This document shows, one piece after another, positions 44,573-54,566 of a stretch of 64,000 bases of DNA. The DNA comes from Psychrobacter immobilis (lineage in GTDB: Bacteria; Pseudomonadota; Gammaproteobacteria; Pseudomonadales; Moraxellaceae). Under the pieces are notes generated by a model. The model was given only the letters and a program-made list of their open reading frames with translations, was not told the origin of the DNA and ran no database searches. Both the position numbers and the translations under genes were made by a program. Numbering within the stretch: position 1 is the stretch's first letter; each line of letters starts with the position of its first letter. Where the stretch lies: NCBI RefSeq assembly GCF_904846175.1, contig NZ_CAJGZM010000012.1:1-64000 (forward strand), read 5' to 3'.

Positions 44573-45727
44573 ATGACTACTATAAAAAAGTTTTTAATAT
44601 ATTCTAACTGTTTGCATAATGTATTTAACTTTAGAGGCAAGCTTTTGGAGGCCATTGCTCAATTAGGGTATGAGATACACATTGTTTCTCCTATTTTAGA
44701 GAAGTATGCTGCAGACCATAATGAGCTTATAAATCGTGGATATCATATCCATCAGATTGCTATGCAAAGAACCGGAACTAATCCGGTCAAAGATATAAAG
44801 ACATTTATTCATAGTTATCAGCTATTAAATAGAATTAAACCAGAATATGTACTTTCTTACACTGTAAAGCCTGTGGTATATGGAACATTAGCAGCATGGT
44901 TGGCCGGAGTATCCTATCGTTTTGTGTTGTTTTCGGGATTGGGTTATACCTTTCAGCAAGTAGAAGAAACCAATAAGCGTAGCATTTTCCAAAAATTTGT
45001 ACATGTGCTTTACCAACAAGCATTAGCAAAGTCTTCTAAGGTATTTTTTCAAAATAATGATGACTTAAATTTATTAAAAAAACTCAATATAGTTCATTCA
45101 ATGACTCCTACGGTAGTGGTGAACGGTTCAGGGGTGGATTTAAATGACTTCAATGTATTTCCATTACCTAGACATGAGTCAGGCGCCGTCAAGTCTTCCT
45201 TTTTGTTGATTGCTAGACTGCTCAAAGATAAAGGAATAGTGGAATATGTCGAAGCATGCAAACAGATAAAGAGAGAATATCCTGATGCCGAATTTCATCT
45301 GGTAGGCTCGATAGATGAAAACCCAGCAGCCATTGAACAAGCACAGTTAGATCAATGGATAGCAGATGGCGACATCATCTATTGGGGTCAGGTTAAAGAT
45401 GTTCGTCCTGCCATAGCGGCCAGTTCAGTCTATGTATTACCGTCTTATCGCGAGGGCACATCACGCTCTGTGTTAGAGGCTATGTCAATGGGACGAGCTA
45501 TTATTACGACGGATGCGCCTGGGTGTAGGGAGCCGGTGACCAATGGTATAAATGGTTATCTAGTTCCCGTCCAAGCCGTTACTGAGTTGATAGATGCCAT
45601 GCGTCAGTTCATAGAGCATCCCAATCTTTATGAACAAATGGGGTCGGCCTCTAGAGTCATTGCGGTAGATAAGTATGACGTTAGAAAGGTAAACGCTCAT
45701 ATGATAGCTGAGATGGGATTAGAGTAA
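44573..45727 (+). CDS. Family 4 glycosyltransferase, PglA-like
   Basis: A 384-residue GT4 enzyme. LIYSNCLHNVFNFRGKLLEAI, VLSYTVKPVVYGTLAAWLAGV and FVLFSGLGYTFQQ are hallmarks of the PglA/WbnE group, which adds the second sugar to an undecaprenyl-linked HexNAc. The donor half has FLLIARLLKDKGIVEYVEA, WGQVKDVRPAIAASSVYVLPSYREGTSRSVLEAMSMGRAIITTD (EX7E). It precedes the PglC-like initiating enzyme, the pairing expected for the first two steps of one glycan. The neighbouring gap (44383-44572) is AT-rich without recognisable features. Confidence 0.82.
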   Translation: MTTIKKFLIYSNCLHNVFNFRGKLLEAIAQLGYEIHIVSPILEKYAADHNELINRGYHIHQIAMQRTGTNPVKDIKTFIHSYQLLNRIKPEYVLSYTVKPVVYGTLAAWLAGVSYRFVLFSGLGYTFQQVEETNKRSIFQKFVHVLYQQALAKSSKVFFQNNDDLNLLKKLNIVHSMTPTVVVNGSGVDLNDFNVFPLPRHESGAVKSSFLLIARLLKDKGIVEYVEACKQIKREYPDAEFHLVGSIDENPAAIEQAQLDQWIADGDIIYWGQVKDVRPAIAASSVYVLPSYREGTSRSVLEAMSMGRAIITTDAPGCREPVTNGINGYLVPVQAVTELIDAMRQFIEHPNLYEQMGSASRVIAVDKYDVRKVNAHMIAEMGLE

Positions 45728-45911
45728 GTTTTCATATCTGAACGAACTTAAGAAGTATCGTTTTAAGCCATACAAAGTCTAATTATTTTTATTTTAAAAA
45801 CAAGTTTATCCAATATATTCTTTTATAAGGATTTATATATTTAAATTTTAATATATAGAAAGCATTATGGGTCTGGGTATATCGTCAATTGCTCTACATA
45901 GGAGGTTTAAA

Positions 45912-46601
45912 ATGCTTAAAAGGATATTCGACGTGAGCATTGCTCTAATGGCCTTATTTTTAATGCTGCCTATTTTCATCTTGGTGGCATACAAAGTTAG
46001 GAAAAACTTTGGAGCACCTGTGTTATTTCGTCAAGCTCGGTCCGGTCTTAATGGTAAAACATTTGAGATTATTAAATTTCGGACAATGAGTGATGAGAAA
46101 GATTCTGAAGGTAATCTCTTGCCTGATGAATATCGTCTTACAAATTTTGGTAAACAACTTCGAGCCAGTAGTCTCGATGAGTTACCTCAACTATGGAATG
46201 TGCTCAAAGGTGAAATGAGTATAGTAGGGCCGCGCCCTCAGCTTATGGAATATTTGCCACTATATAGTGAAGAGCAGTTTAAAAGGCACTTAGTTCAACC
46301 AGGAGTTACGGGTTACGCGCAAATCAATGGTCGTAATAATATCAGTTGGGAAAAACGCTTTGAACTTGATATTTGGTATGTTAGTAATCAATCAATCTGG
46401 TTAGATATTCAAATATTATTTAAAACAGTGGGGCTGGTTATAACAAAGCATGGAATTTGTGCAGAGGGAGAAGCTACAATGAGTCGATTTACTGGTAATA
46501 AGCAACGAAGATATAAAGTTATAAACGCTAGTGTTAGGAGAAGCTTGTTAAGCCGTCGATGTCTGAATAGGCATTTTTCAAAGCGTAACACCAATGTTTA
46601 G
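45912..46601 (+). CDS. PglC-like polyprenyl-phosphate sugar-phosphate transferase
   Basis: A monotopic phosphoglycosyltransferase that starts a lipid-linked glycan. The reentrant helix is MLKRIFDVSIALMALFLMLP; FRQARSGLNGKTFEIIKFRTM, the Asp89-Glu90 dyad in SSLDELPQL, SIVGPRPQ and PGVTGYAQINGRNNI follow. The ATG at 45912 is set by a perfect AGGAGG seven bases upstream; an in-frame ATG at 45867 lacks this. The family usually ends near ATMSRFTGN. Here about 33 further residues, rich in Arg (RRYKVINASVRRSLLSRRCL), follow, which may mark a junction with lost DNA. It ends the polysaccharide locus. Confidence 0.85.
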   Translation: MLKRIFDVSIALMALFLMLPIFILVAYKVRKNFGAPVLFRQARSGLNGKTFEIIKFRTMSDEKDSEGNLLPDEYRLTNFGKQLRASSLDELPQLWNVLKGEMSIVGPRPQLMEYLPLYSEEQFKRHLVQPGVTGYAQINGRNNISWEKRFELDIWYVSNQSIWLDIQILFKTVGLVITKHGICAEGEATMSRFTGNKQRRYKVINASVRRSLLSRRCLNRHFSKRNTNV

Positions 46602-46729
46602 TCCAGTATTGAAAATAAGATGTATAAGCATCATGCTTTATTAAAAGTGTATTCAGTTATATAAGTTACCTAACACTTATAAAAGTGGTTATGTTATTAG
46701 CTCTTTATCGTTGGCTCTTTAAAGTGCGC

Positions 46730-46758
46730 TAGGATTTTTTAGCTCAGACAGGTACAAT
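46730..46758 (+). promoter_or_regulatory. Candidate promoter for folD
   Basis: TACAAT at 46753-46758 is a good -10 box; the hexamer 17 bases upstream, TAGGAT at 46730-46735, is a poor -35. An inverted repeat, CGGTCAA/TTGACCG (46774-46793), lies just past the likely start of transcription and could be an operator. The call is weak. Confidence 0.28.
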
Positions 46759-46798
46759 ATCAGTCTCAATTAACGGTCAAAAAGAATTGACCGCTCAT

Positions 46799-46844
46799 AA
46801 GACAGGCATGCAAAAATACTGCAGGCGCTGTCTTTACTTTTTTT
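46799..46844 (+). terminator. Terminator-like hairpin 24 bases before folD
   Basis: AAGACAG (46799-46805) pairs with CTGTCTT (46828-46834), enclosing an inner TGCA/TGCA stem, and is followed by TACTTTTTTT. It could end the polysaccharide locus transcript. Because it lies between the only plausible promoter seen and folD, it could also act as a leader attenuator. Confidence 0.5.
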
Positions 46845-46868
46845 ATCGCACCCTCTATTGGAGTTACT

Positions 46869-47774
46869 ATGTCAATTGCGTCTATTACGTCAACTGCCCA
46901 AGGATCTGCTACCGTTTTGGACGGTAAAGCACTTGCTAAACAAATAGAACAGCAACTGAGTACGCGTGTAGACGCTATTAAAGCTAAGACAGGACGTACC
47001 CCAAGCCTAGCGACGATATTGGTCGGTGACGATCCTGCTTCTGCGACTTATGTGCGTATGAAGGGCAATTCTTGTAAGCGTGTCGGCATGGATTCTATAC
47101 GAGTTGAGATGCCAAGTGTGACAACCACCGAAGAGCTAATGGCTAAAATAGACGAGCTTAATAGCAATCCAGACGTTCATGGTATTTTGCTACAGCATCC
47201 AGTACCCGCGCATATCGATGAGCGCGCTTGCTTTGAGCAGATTGATTTGGCAAAAGACGTCGATGGCGTGACTTGTTTGGGCTTTGGTCGTATGGCGATG
47301 CAGCAGTCCGCTTACGGCTCATGTACCCCGCAAGGTATCATGCATTTATTAGAGCATTATAATGTTGAACTTGCAGGTAAAGAGGCAGTGGTCGTCGGTC
47401 GCAGTGCTATCTTGGGTAAGCCAATGGCGATGATGCTATTAAATGCCAACTGTACGGTAACGATTTGCCATTCAAGAACGCAAGATCTAGAGTCGCATAT
47501 TAAGCGTGCTGATATCGTAGTTGGCGCAGTGGGTGTGCCTGAGCTGATTAAAGCTGATTGGATTAAAGCAGGCGCGGTAGTTATCGATGCAGGTTTCCAT
47601 CCAACGGATAATGGCGGCGTTGGTGATATCGAGTTGCAAGGTATAGAAAGTATTGCCAGTGCTTATACACCCGTTCCCGGCGGCGTTGGACCGATGACCA
47701 TTAATACCTTAATTCGTCAAACGGTTGATGCGGCCGAAAAGTCTGCTGGTTTAGACAATAGTGCAGTCAGCTGA
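46869..47774 (+). CDS. folD: Methylenetetrahydrofolate dehydrogenase/cyclohydrolase
   Basis: A bifunctional cytosolic enzyme that interconverts 5,10-methylene- and 10-formyl-THF, the latter a formyl donor for purines, fMet-tRNA and sugar formyltransferases. Seen: [25 protein letters not shown] with the catalytic Lys region, [52 protein letters not shown] (NADP site) and [15 protein letters not shown]. Its N-terminus is about 15 residues longer than E. coli FolD. GGAG lies upstream of the ATG. It overlaps psiE by one base. Confidence 0.95.
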   Translation: MSIASITSTAQGSATVLDGKALAKQIEQQLSTRVDAIKAKTGRTPSLATILVGDDPASATYVRMKGNSCKRVGMDSIRVEMPSVTTTEELMAKIDELNSNPDVHGILLQHPVPAHIDERACFEQIDLAKDVDGVTCLGFGRMAMQQSAYGSCTPQGIMHLLEHYNVELAGKEAVVVGRSAILGKPMAMMLLNANCTVTICHSRTQDLESHIKRADIVVGAVGVPELIKADWIKAGAVVIDAGFHPTDNGGVGDIELQGIESIASAYTPVPGGVGPMTINTLIRQTVDAAEKSAGLDNSAVS

Positions 47775-48361
47775 TGAAGCCGCTGTCAGAGCAAGAACCA
47801 GAACAGCAATCAGAACAGAAAAATAGTAAAGTCCATCAAGCCCAACAAACCAATACCTCTTATGTATCAAAGCCAAAAATGGAAATACATGAGCGCATGC
47901 AACATATCGGCCGTGAGTTTGTCGATATTTCCCACTATATTATTTTGTTTTTGATTAGTGTGGTGGTGGTTTGGACAGCGGGCAAAGAGTTCTTTGTTAT
48001 TTTTCAAAAAGGCTCGGCCGATTTAAAAGATATTTTACTACTGTTTATTTATCTCGAGCTACTGGCGATGATTGGGATTTATTTTAAAACCCATCGTCTG
48101 CCAGTACAGTTTTTGATATTTATCGCGATTACCGCTTTATCACGACATCTGGTCGTCGATGTACAAGCGGTATCAGATAACTTTCATCTCTGGCTCTTGG
48201 CAACGATTTCCTTTGCCATTATGGTGCTGAGTGCCTCAATCGTTATACTGACCTGGACGGCCAAGATGTTTGGGCGACCAGAAGATTATTTGGATGATCA
48301 TCAAATGACCAGTACCGAGCATCATCTGCCGAGCGTCGATAGCAAGCATTATCGTAAATAA
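47774..48361 (+). CDS. PsiE-family inner-membrane protein
   Basis: A 195-residue protein with a polar, Gln/Glu-rich first 40 residues and about four membrane helices (YIILFLISVVVVWTAGKEFF; ILLLFIYLELLAMIGIYF; PVQFLIFIAITALSRHLVVD; LLATISFAIMVLSASIVILTW). YLELLAMIGIYFKTHRLPVQF is the characteristic PsiE block. E. coli PsiE is a phosphate-starvation-inducible protein of unknown function, about 136 residues; the N-terminal and short C-terminal extensions make this one longer. It is coupled to folD by a one-base stop/start overlap. Confidence 0.8.
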   Translation: MKPLSEQEPEQQSEQKNSKVHQAQQTNTSYVSKPKMEIHERMQHIGREFVDISHYIILFLISVVVVWTAGKEFFVIFQKGSADLKDILLLFIYLELLAMIGIYFKTHRLPVQFLIFIAITALSRHLVVDVQAVSDNFHLWLLATISFAIMVLSASIVILTWTAKMFGRPEDYLDDHQMTSTEHHLPSVDSKHYRK

Positions 48362-48427
48362 GGTTTTGTTATCTTCAATCAACATCATTGATGAATGGTT
48401 GTTAATAAATTGCTGTTAATTGTTAAT

Positions 48428-48466
48428 AAAAAAGGGTTGCCAATTGAATAGCAGCCCTTTTTTTAT
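48428..48466. terminator. Bidirectional terminator between psiE and corA
   Basis: AAAGGGTTGC (48431-48440) pairs with GCAGCCCTTT (48451-48460) with one G-T pair. A-runs on the left and T-runs on the right let it end both the plus-strand psiE and the minus-strand corA transcripts, which converge here. Confidence 0.85.
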
Positions 48467-48491
48467 CTGAAATCTGAGAAAGCCGCTTAAG

Positions 48492-49715
48492 TTACAACCA
48501 ACCCAAGCGTTTAAAATTAAGGTATAAGAAGCTACAGAGCGAAAAGATAACGGCCATGATAACAAGGTAAGAGTACTGCCAATGCAGCTCTGGCATAAAG
48601 TCAAAGTTCATCCCATAAATGCCGGCAATCGCTGTTGGCACGGCTAAAATACCAGCCCAAGCAGCAAGTTTACGTACCACCTCATTCTGTCCCATATTGA
48701 CCATGGCGAGGTAAGTATTCATGACCACGCTAAGCATTTCATTTAAGCCATTAATCGCATCTAGAGAATGCAATAAGTGGTCATTAACGTCACGGAAGTA
48801 AGGTTTAGCAGCGTGAGAAAACGGCGAGATTAAGTCGCTTTTATCGTGATTGATAAAGAAACTACAGATATCTTGTACCGGTAAAATCACCGCGCGCATA
48901 TGCACCAGTTGTGATTTTAATTCATACAGATTTCTAAGCGTTTCTTTATTAAACTCATAGGTAAAAATATTACGTTCTTGTTCACGTAGATAACTGCCTA
49001 AACGATCGGTAATCGGCATATAATTATCGACGATAAAATCGAGAATGGCATGCAGAACAAATATAGGGCCCATGCGCAGCTTTTCGGGGCGACGATGGCA
49101 GTGTTCGCGCACCGGAGCATAAGAGTTCGACGGCCCATTACGAATGGTAATCAGATAGTTTTTGCCCATAAATATCGCCGTGGTGCCATAACGAATGACA
49201 TTGTCTTCGAGCTTGGCGGTACGTAGCACCACAAATATCATGTCATTATCATAGTTCTCAACCTTGGCGCGCTGATGATCAGCAAAGGCATCTTCAATCG
49301 CCAGTTCATGTAGCTCAAAGGCATCTCTAACTTTGACCATGGTTTCCAAACTTGGGTCATAAAGACCAAGCCAGATAAATTGACCGCTATTACTTAAAGC
49401 GCGACTGACATCATTTAGTCCAACTTTACTGGTTTTTTCACCGGTTTTACGCGAGTAAGCATAGCAATTGACCACTTCGTCATCGCTCGATAAATCTATA
49501 TCCTCATAACGCTCAGAGTCGGGGTCGTAGACGGTCATCGTCTCAATCGTATCCTCGACCGTCGCATCGGCGTCGCCATAAATATAACTGTCATAGCTAT
49601 CGTAATTGTCTAAATAAGAGCGCTCATCGCCCATGCTGGTATCGATAAGGCTGACATTAGAGTCAGGTGTGATACGCGTTGTCGGTTTGACAATCAGGTC
49701 ATCATCTTGGTTCAT
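48492..49715 (-). CDS. corA: CorA-family magnesium/divalent cation transporter
   Basis: An inner-membrane pentameric cation channel. The soluble domain is recognised by IWLGLYDPSLETMVKV, HELAIEDAFADHQRAKVENYDN and the LIT-type beta strand FMGKNYLITIRNGPS. The pore end has two membrane helices and the GMN signature in IAGIYGMNFDFMPEL, then SYLVIMAVIFSLCSFLYLNFKRLGWL. About 80 acidic, Tyr-rich residues (SYLDNYDSYDSYIYGD) precede the usual start, making it 407 residues against about 320. The gene is on the minus strand, opposite to nearly everything else. Confidence 0.93.
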   Translation of the reverse strand: MNQDDDLIVKPTTRITPDSNVSLIDTSMGDERSYLDNYDSYDSYIYGDADATVEDTIETMTVYDPDSERYEDIDLSSDDEVVNCYAYSRKTGEKTSKVGLNDVSRALSNSGQFIWLGLYDPSLETMVKVRDAFELHELAIEDAFADHQRAKVENYDNDMIFVVLRTAKLEDNVIRYGTTAIFMGKNYLITIRNGPSNSYAPVREHCHRRPEKLRMGPIFVLHAILDFIVDNYMPITDRLGSYLREQERNIFTYEFNKETLRNLYELKSQLVHMRAVILPVQDICSFFINHDKSDLISPFSHAAKPYFRDVNDHLLHSLDAINGLNEMLSVVMNTYLAMVNMGQNEVVRKLAAWAGILAVPTAIAGIYGMNFDFMPELHWQYSYLVIMAVIFSLCSFLYLNFKRLGWL

Positions 49716-49822
49716 ACCTTCTCCTTTAGTCGGTGGTTAATGTTAAATAAAATAAACATTAAATTAAATAGATTATGACATGCGACTAAAATAATTTTTT
49801 CTGAACATCACTTTTCTACAAA

Positions 49823-50212
49823 CTACAATGCAAAGCGTTTCAGCGTTTCGATATCAACCAAACTTAATAAACTTTCATGACAGGCTTCAAGCTTAATCTG
49901 CGGCGCAATATCGAAGTCTAAAGCTTCGACCCAACGTAGCGCGCAGATACACCAGTAATCACCAGGCTGTAAACCGGCAAAACCATACTCGGGCAGCGGC
50001 GTGATCAAATCATTGCCACGACTGGCAGAAAAGTTTAAAAATTCACTGGTCATCTTAGCGCACACAGTATGCTGACCAACGTCATGGTTGCCGGTATGAC
50101 AAAAGCCATTGCGATAATAGCCGGTAATAGGGTCAAAACAACAGCTGGCAAGGGCAGTGCCGAGGACGTTGGTTTGGTTGATAGCAGGATTTGGGTGGTA
50201 ATCAGATGACAT
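49823..50212 (-). CDS. DUF2237 domain protein
   Basis: A 129-residue protein of unknown function. The family signature is seen in NVLGTALASCCFDPITGYYRNGFC, DVGQHTVCAKMTSEFLNFSASRGNDL and PGDYWCICALRWVEAL, with five conserved-looking Cys. It is probably cytosolic, with no signal peptide. It reads away from hisZ and toward corA, and 107 bases separate it from corA. The role of DUF2237 proteins has not been established as far as I know. Confidence 0.88.
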   Translation of the reverse strand: MSSDYHPNPAINQTNVLGTALASCCFDPITGYYRNGFCHTGNHDVGQHTVCAKMTSEFLNFSASRGNDLITPLPEYGFAGLQPGDYWCICALRWVEALDFDIAPQIKLEACHESLLSLVDIETLKRFAL

Positions 50213-50802
50213 AAGGCTTTCCGAGATAAAAGTATGCTTTAGTGTAACATGAGTCTAGCGATAAGGCGTTATGCAAGTAACAGACCGCAACGCTTCAGGC
50301 TGATAGAAACAGTAATGCTAATAAGTAGTGATGTTAAGAAACGAGATTCTAGGAAATAAGTAAGCGCGATGAGACATAATCAACATAAATAACCCTGTGT
50401 TACTCTTATCAGTGATAGGTATTACTTTTTATTTTCAGTTATTCGTGTTGAATGCATACCTTATTAATAATGAAGGCTGTAAACCTTTTGACCATGAATT
50501 AGATAGTAATTGGGGTTAATTGTCACTAGGCGAAGCTTGGCTGCTATGCTAAACTAAAGCATAAAGTGCCTTGATTATTTATCATAATTTTTTAGCGCAT
50601 AAAGATACTCGTCTTATCATCCTAACTTATACTTATTACTCACCCTTTTGCGGTCACCTAGTTTGCTTATAGATAATTGGGTCAGTGATGTTGCGCGTCA
50701 AAAATAGAAAACGCCTCGCATCCCTGCAATTGTAAATACAACCTTTTAGTACCGCATCAGTACCGCGTTTTTGGTAAGCGATACGCCAAACAAGGATTCA
50801 TT
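50213..50802. other. 590-base divergent intergenic region, DUF2237 gene to hisZ
   Basis: No gene or tRNA was seen. A small hairpin, TATGCT/AGCATA, lies at 50545-50563. Near hisZ the sequence AGTACCGC is repeated directly (about 50747-50767), and TTGTAAATACAA (about 50731-50742) is a short inverted repeat. Promoters for both flanking genes must lie here; TTGTCA at 50520 with TATGCT at 50545 has a long 19-base spacer, so it is only a weak candidate. Confidence 0.4.
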
Positions 50803-52125
50803 GTGTCTGCCAGTTCTGATTCTGCAAAACCTGCCCAGTCAAATACGACAAAACCAGAGGCGACTCAGCCTGCTGATAATCGTGCTACCGCTAATGGCCT
50901 GCCATATCTAAGCAACTTTGCCAGCGATGTTGCCAATAACAGCTGGTTGCTGCCTGATGGGGTCGTTGATGTGTTGTTTGAAGATGCACACAAGCAAGAA
51001 GTACTCAGACATCAATTGATCCAGCAGCTTATCAGCCATGGCTATCAATTGGTCAATCCGCCAATGATTGAGTTTACCGAATCTTTATTGAGTGACGCAT
51101 CAGAAGATTTAAAGCGTCAAACATTCAAGATTATCGATCAGCTGACCGGTCGCTTGATGGGTGTGCGAGCTGATATTACCCCACAGATTTTGCGTATTGA
51201 TGCGCATCATGGCGGTAGCGGAATTGCACGTTATTGCTACGCTGGCGATGTGATTCATACTTTGCCTTCAGGATTGTTTGGCTCACGTACACCGCTACAG
51301 TTAGGTGCAGAGATATTTGGTTGCGGTGAACTTGCTGCTGATATCGAGCTGATAGATGTGCTGTTTAGTATGGTAAATAGCTTAGATATGAGCGCTGCCC
51401 TACATATTGATTTGGGTCATGTGGCGATATTTAAGCGTTTAGCGGTATTGGCTGAGTTGTCAGATAATGACACCGAGCAATTGATGAATCTCTATGCAAA
51501 TAAAAATTTACCAGAGCTAAAACGTGTTTGTCAGTTGCTGACAATGGGTAATGATTTTTATGCATTGGCACGATTTGGTCATGACATGGCAAAGTTATTA
51601 GACACACTGTCAGATATTGCCAAGCAAGATACGCACATTGTGACGGCTGTCGATGAGCTGCAACGCTTAAAAGCACATTTAGAAGCGCAGTGGCAGTGCC
51701 CAGTGAGTATCGATGTGACTGAACTGTCGGGTTATCACTATCATACAGGTATTATATTTAACGGCTATATCAATAGTGAAACCCAGCCACTGGTACGTGG
51801 TGGGCGCTTTGATGGTATGCATAGCGTAGGTCAATTAAGTGCTAAGCAACCACGTGAAGCCACAGGCTTTAGTATGGATGTTAGCCGTTTGCTGGCGCAT
51901 ACGCAGCTTGAGTCACCGATTATTGTACTAGTTGATTATCAGGCATTAAATCAAGTATCAAATCATGCTGATAAAGCGCAAATGCAAATGCTATTACAGC
52001 AGGTCTCAAGTTTACGTCAGCAAGGCTACCGCGTCACTATGCCATTAACGGCTGAAGACCGTCCAGCAGCGATGACGCATCGTTTAAACTTTGCGAATAA
52101 TAAGTGGCAGCTAGAAGCGGTTTAA
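50803..52125 (+). CDS. hisZ: ATP phosphoribosyltransferase regulatory subunit
   Basis: A HisRS-like protein that lacks tRNA charging and, with short-form HisG, makes the first enzyme of histidine synthesis. Class II synthetase-like blocks are seen: WLLPDGVVDVLFEDAHKQE, MGVRADITPQILRID (motif 2-like), GIARYCYAGDVIHT, PLQLGAEIFGCG and a YHYHTGIIFNGYI strand with GGRFDGMHSVGQL. It lacks the HisRS anticodon domain; the real HisRS is encoded at 60014. The start is GTG with AAGGA seven bases upstream. Its Ser/Ala/Thr-rich first 30 residues are an extension. hisG is not in this window. Confidence 0.92.
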   Translation: MSASSDSAKPAQSNTTKPEATQPADNRATANGLPYLSNFASDVANNSWLLPDGVVDVLFEDAHKQEVLRHQLIQQLISHGYQLVNPPMIEFTESLLSDASEDLKRQTFKIIDQLTGRLMGVRADITPQILRIDAHHGGSGIARYCYAGDVIHTLPSGLFGSRTPLQLGAEIFGCGELAADIELIDVLFSMVNSLDMSAALHIDLGHVAIFKRLAVLAELSDNDTEQLMNLYANKNLPELKRVCQLLTMGNDFYALARFGHDMAKLLDTLSDIAKQDTHIVTAVDELQRLKAHLEAQWQCPVSIDVTELSGYHYHTGIIFNGYINSETQPLVRGGRFDGMHSVGQLSAKQPREATGFSMDVSRLLAHTQLESPIIVLVDYQALNQVSNHADKAQMQMLLQQVSSLRQQGYRVTMPLTAEDRPAAMTHRLNFANNKWQLEAV

Positions 52126-52245
52126 ATTTAAAAATCCGTTAAGCTAATAACCAGTTTGAATAAGCTTCATTTATTGAAACTTATTTATTAAATTTCTAAA
52201 AAATAGACAGTGAATAACATATCATTTCTTAGCACGACGTGAGTT

Positions 52246-52274
52246 TTGATAAGTTATTTTAAAATTATTATTGC
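52246..52274 (+). promoter_or_regulatory. Candidate promoter for purA
   Basis: TTGATA at 52246-52251 and TATTGC at 52269-52274 are 17 bases apart, giving a leader of about 25-30 bases to the purA ATG. The surroundings are AT-rich, so confidence is limited. Confidence 0.33.
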
Positions 52275-52298
52275 ACACACCTCAATACATCAAGGTAA

Positions 52299-53597
<1,299 letters not shown>

Positions 53598-53625
53598 TTA
53601 GTAAAACAGCTATTTATTAATAATA

Positions 53626-53660
53626 ACCTCCATTGTTTAAACGCAGTGGAGGTCTTTTTA
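53626..53660 (+). terminator. Rho-independent terminator after purA
   Basis: ACCTCCATTG (53626-53635) pairs with CAGTGGAGGT (53644-53653), one G-T pair, followed by CTTTTTA. It closes the purA transcript. Confidence 0.85.
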
Positions 53661-53838
53661 TGGGATTTTTTTAAGAATATTTATAAAATGCTTACAGTTA
53701 CTAATTACATAAAATCAAGATAAGCGCTTTCAAAAAAGATTAAGCTAATAGTGACAAGAATAGCATTATCTTTGTTAAGTAGCATTTCATGTGTGAAAAA
53801 GGATTTCCATTATCAGCAAACCATAAGAGGGACATAAC

Positions 53839-54255
53839 ATGAAAACTAATATTATGAAGCACACTATTATTAAAACCTCATTAGCCATCTTGACATCGGC
53901 AGCTTTTATGTTTCCCATGCTATCTTGGGGCGCTCAGAATTGTGATAAGCCCATCAATGATTTTGATGGTCTGTATTGCTTAACCAAAGTATATCTAGAA
54001 GCAGATAAAGAGCTTAATAATTCTTATGCAAAACTGACTAAACACTTGAATACCTCGCAAAAATCCAAATTAAAGCGTGGACAACTGGCATGGATACGCG
54101 AGCGTAATGATCAGTGTAGTTATAATAATGACGAAGGTTTTTTTGTCAATATGGGCTGCGCGACCCGTAAAACAACGACACGAGTTAACTTCTTAAATGA
54201 TCGGGTACGTGAATGTAATGCGGGTAGTTGCCGCGACAGTCGATTGGGAGAATAG
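53839..54255 (+). CDS. Secreted LprI-like (DUF1311) lysozyme-inhibitor-type protein
   Basis: A 138-residue protein with a signal peptide (about residues 1-32, ending SWGAQ). The mature part fits the LprI/DUF1311 domain: CDKPINDFDGLYCLTKVYLEADKELNNSYAKL, then LKRGQLAWIRERNDQCS and GCATRKTTTRVNFLNDRVREC. Cys residues probably form disulfides in the periplasm. Some family members bind lysozyme, but function here is unknown. GAGGGA precedes the ATG; a second ATG 15 bases on is possible. It is monocistronic, between two terminators. Confidence 0.8.
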   Translation: MKTNIMKHTIIKTSLAILTSAAFMFPMLSWGAQNCDKPINDFDGLYCLTKVYLEADKELNNSYAKLTKHLNTSQKSKLKRGQLAWIRERNDQCSYNNDEGFFVNMGCATRKTTTRVNFLNDRVRECNAGSCRDSRLGE

Positions 54256-54317
54256 TTAGTCAATCGTACATTTATAAAAACCATCGTGATGTGGCTTTCA
54301 TTTTATGTGTGCAACCA

Positions 54318-54366
54318 AGCTTTAAAATTACCTATTTTTAAGTAAGGTATTTTTAAAGCTTTTTTA
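54318..54366 (+). terminator. Terminator after the DUF1311 gene
   Basis: A 16-bp stem with one mismatch (54318-54333 with 54345-54360) is followed by TTTTTT. It lies 62 bases after the stop codon. The rest of the 311-base gap up to ndk is AT-rich promoter-type DNA. Confidence 0.85.
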
Positions 54367-54400
54367 ACCTTGCTTTTCTGAACAGTTAGCGTAATTAACC

Positions 54401-54429
54401 CTATCATTTACAGTCTCAATCATTATAAT
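54401..54429 (+). promoter_or_regulatory. Candidate promoter for ndk
   Basis: A perfect TATAAT lies at 54424-54429. The hexamer 17 bases upstream (CTATCA, 54401-54406) is a poor -35. It would give a leader of about 130 bases. TTGTGT near 54466 with TAAATA at 54490 is an alternative nearer the gene. Confidence 0.28.
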
Positions 54430-54566
54430 AGGCAGCAATCATTCGTTGGGCGCGGTATCTTCGTATTGTGTATCCGTATTGGACATGCATAAATACCTTT
54501 AGTCAGCGCAGTGATCACAGACAACATAAATTATTTAATCCCTCACTTATGTATTAGGAGCTTTTC

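Noticed and set aside
50213-50802. tRNA or small RNA gene in the hisZ upstream gap
   Set aside because: No TTCGA-type T-loop with paired acceptor arms could be found. Only short hairpins are present.
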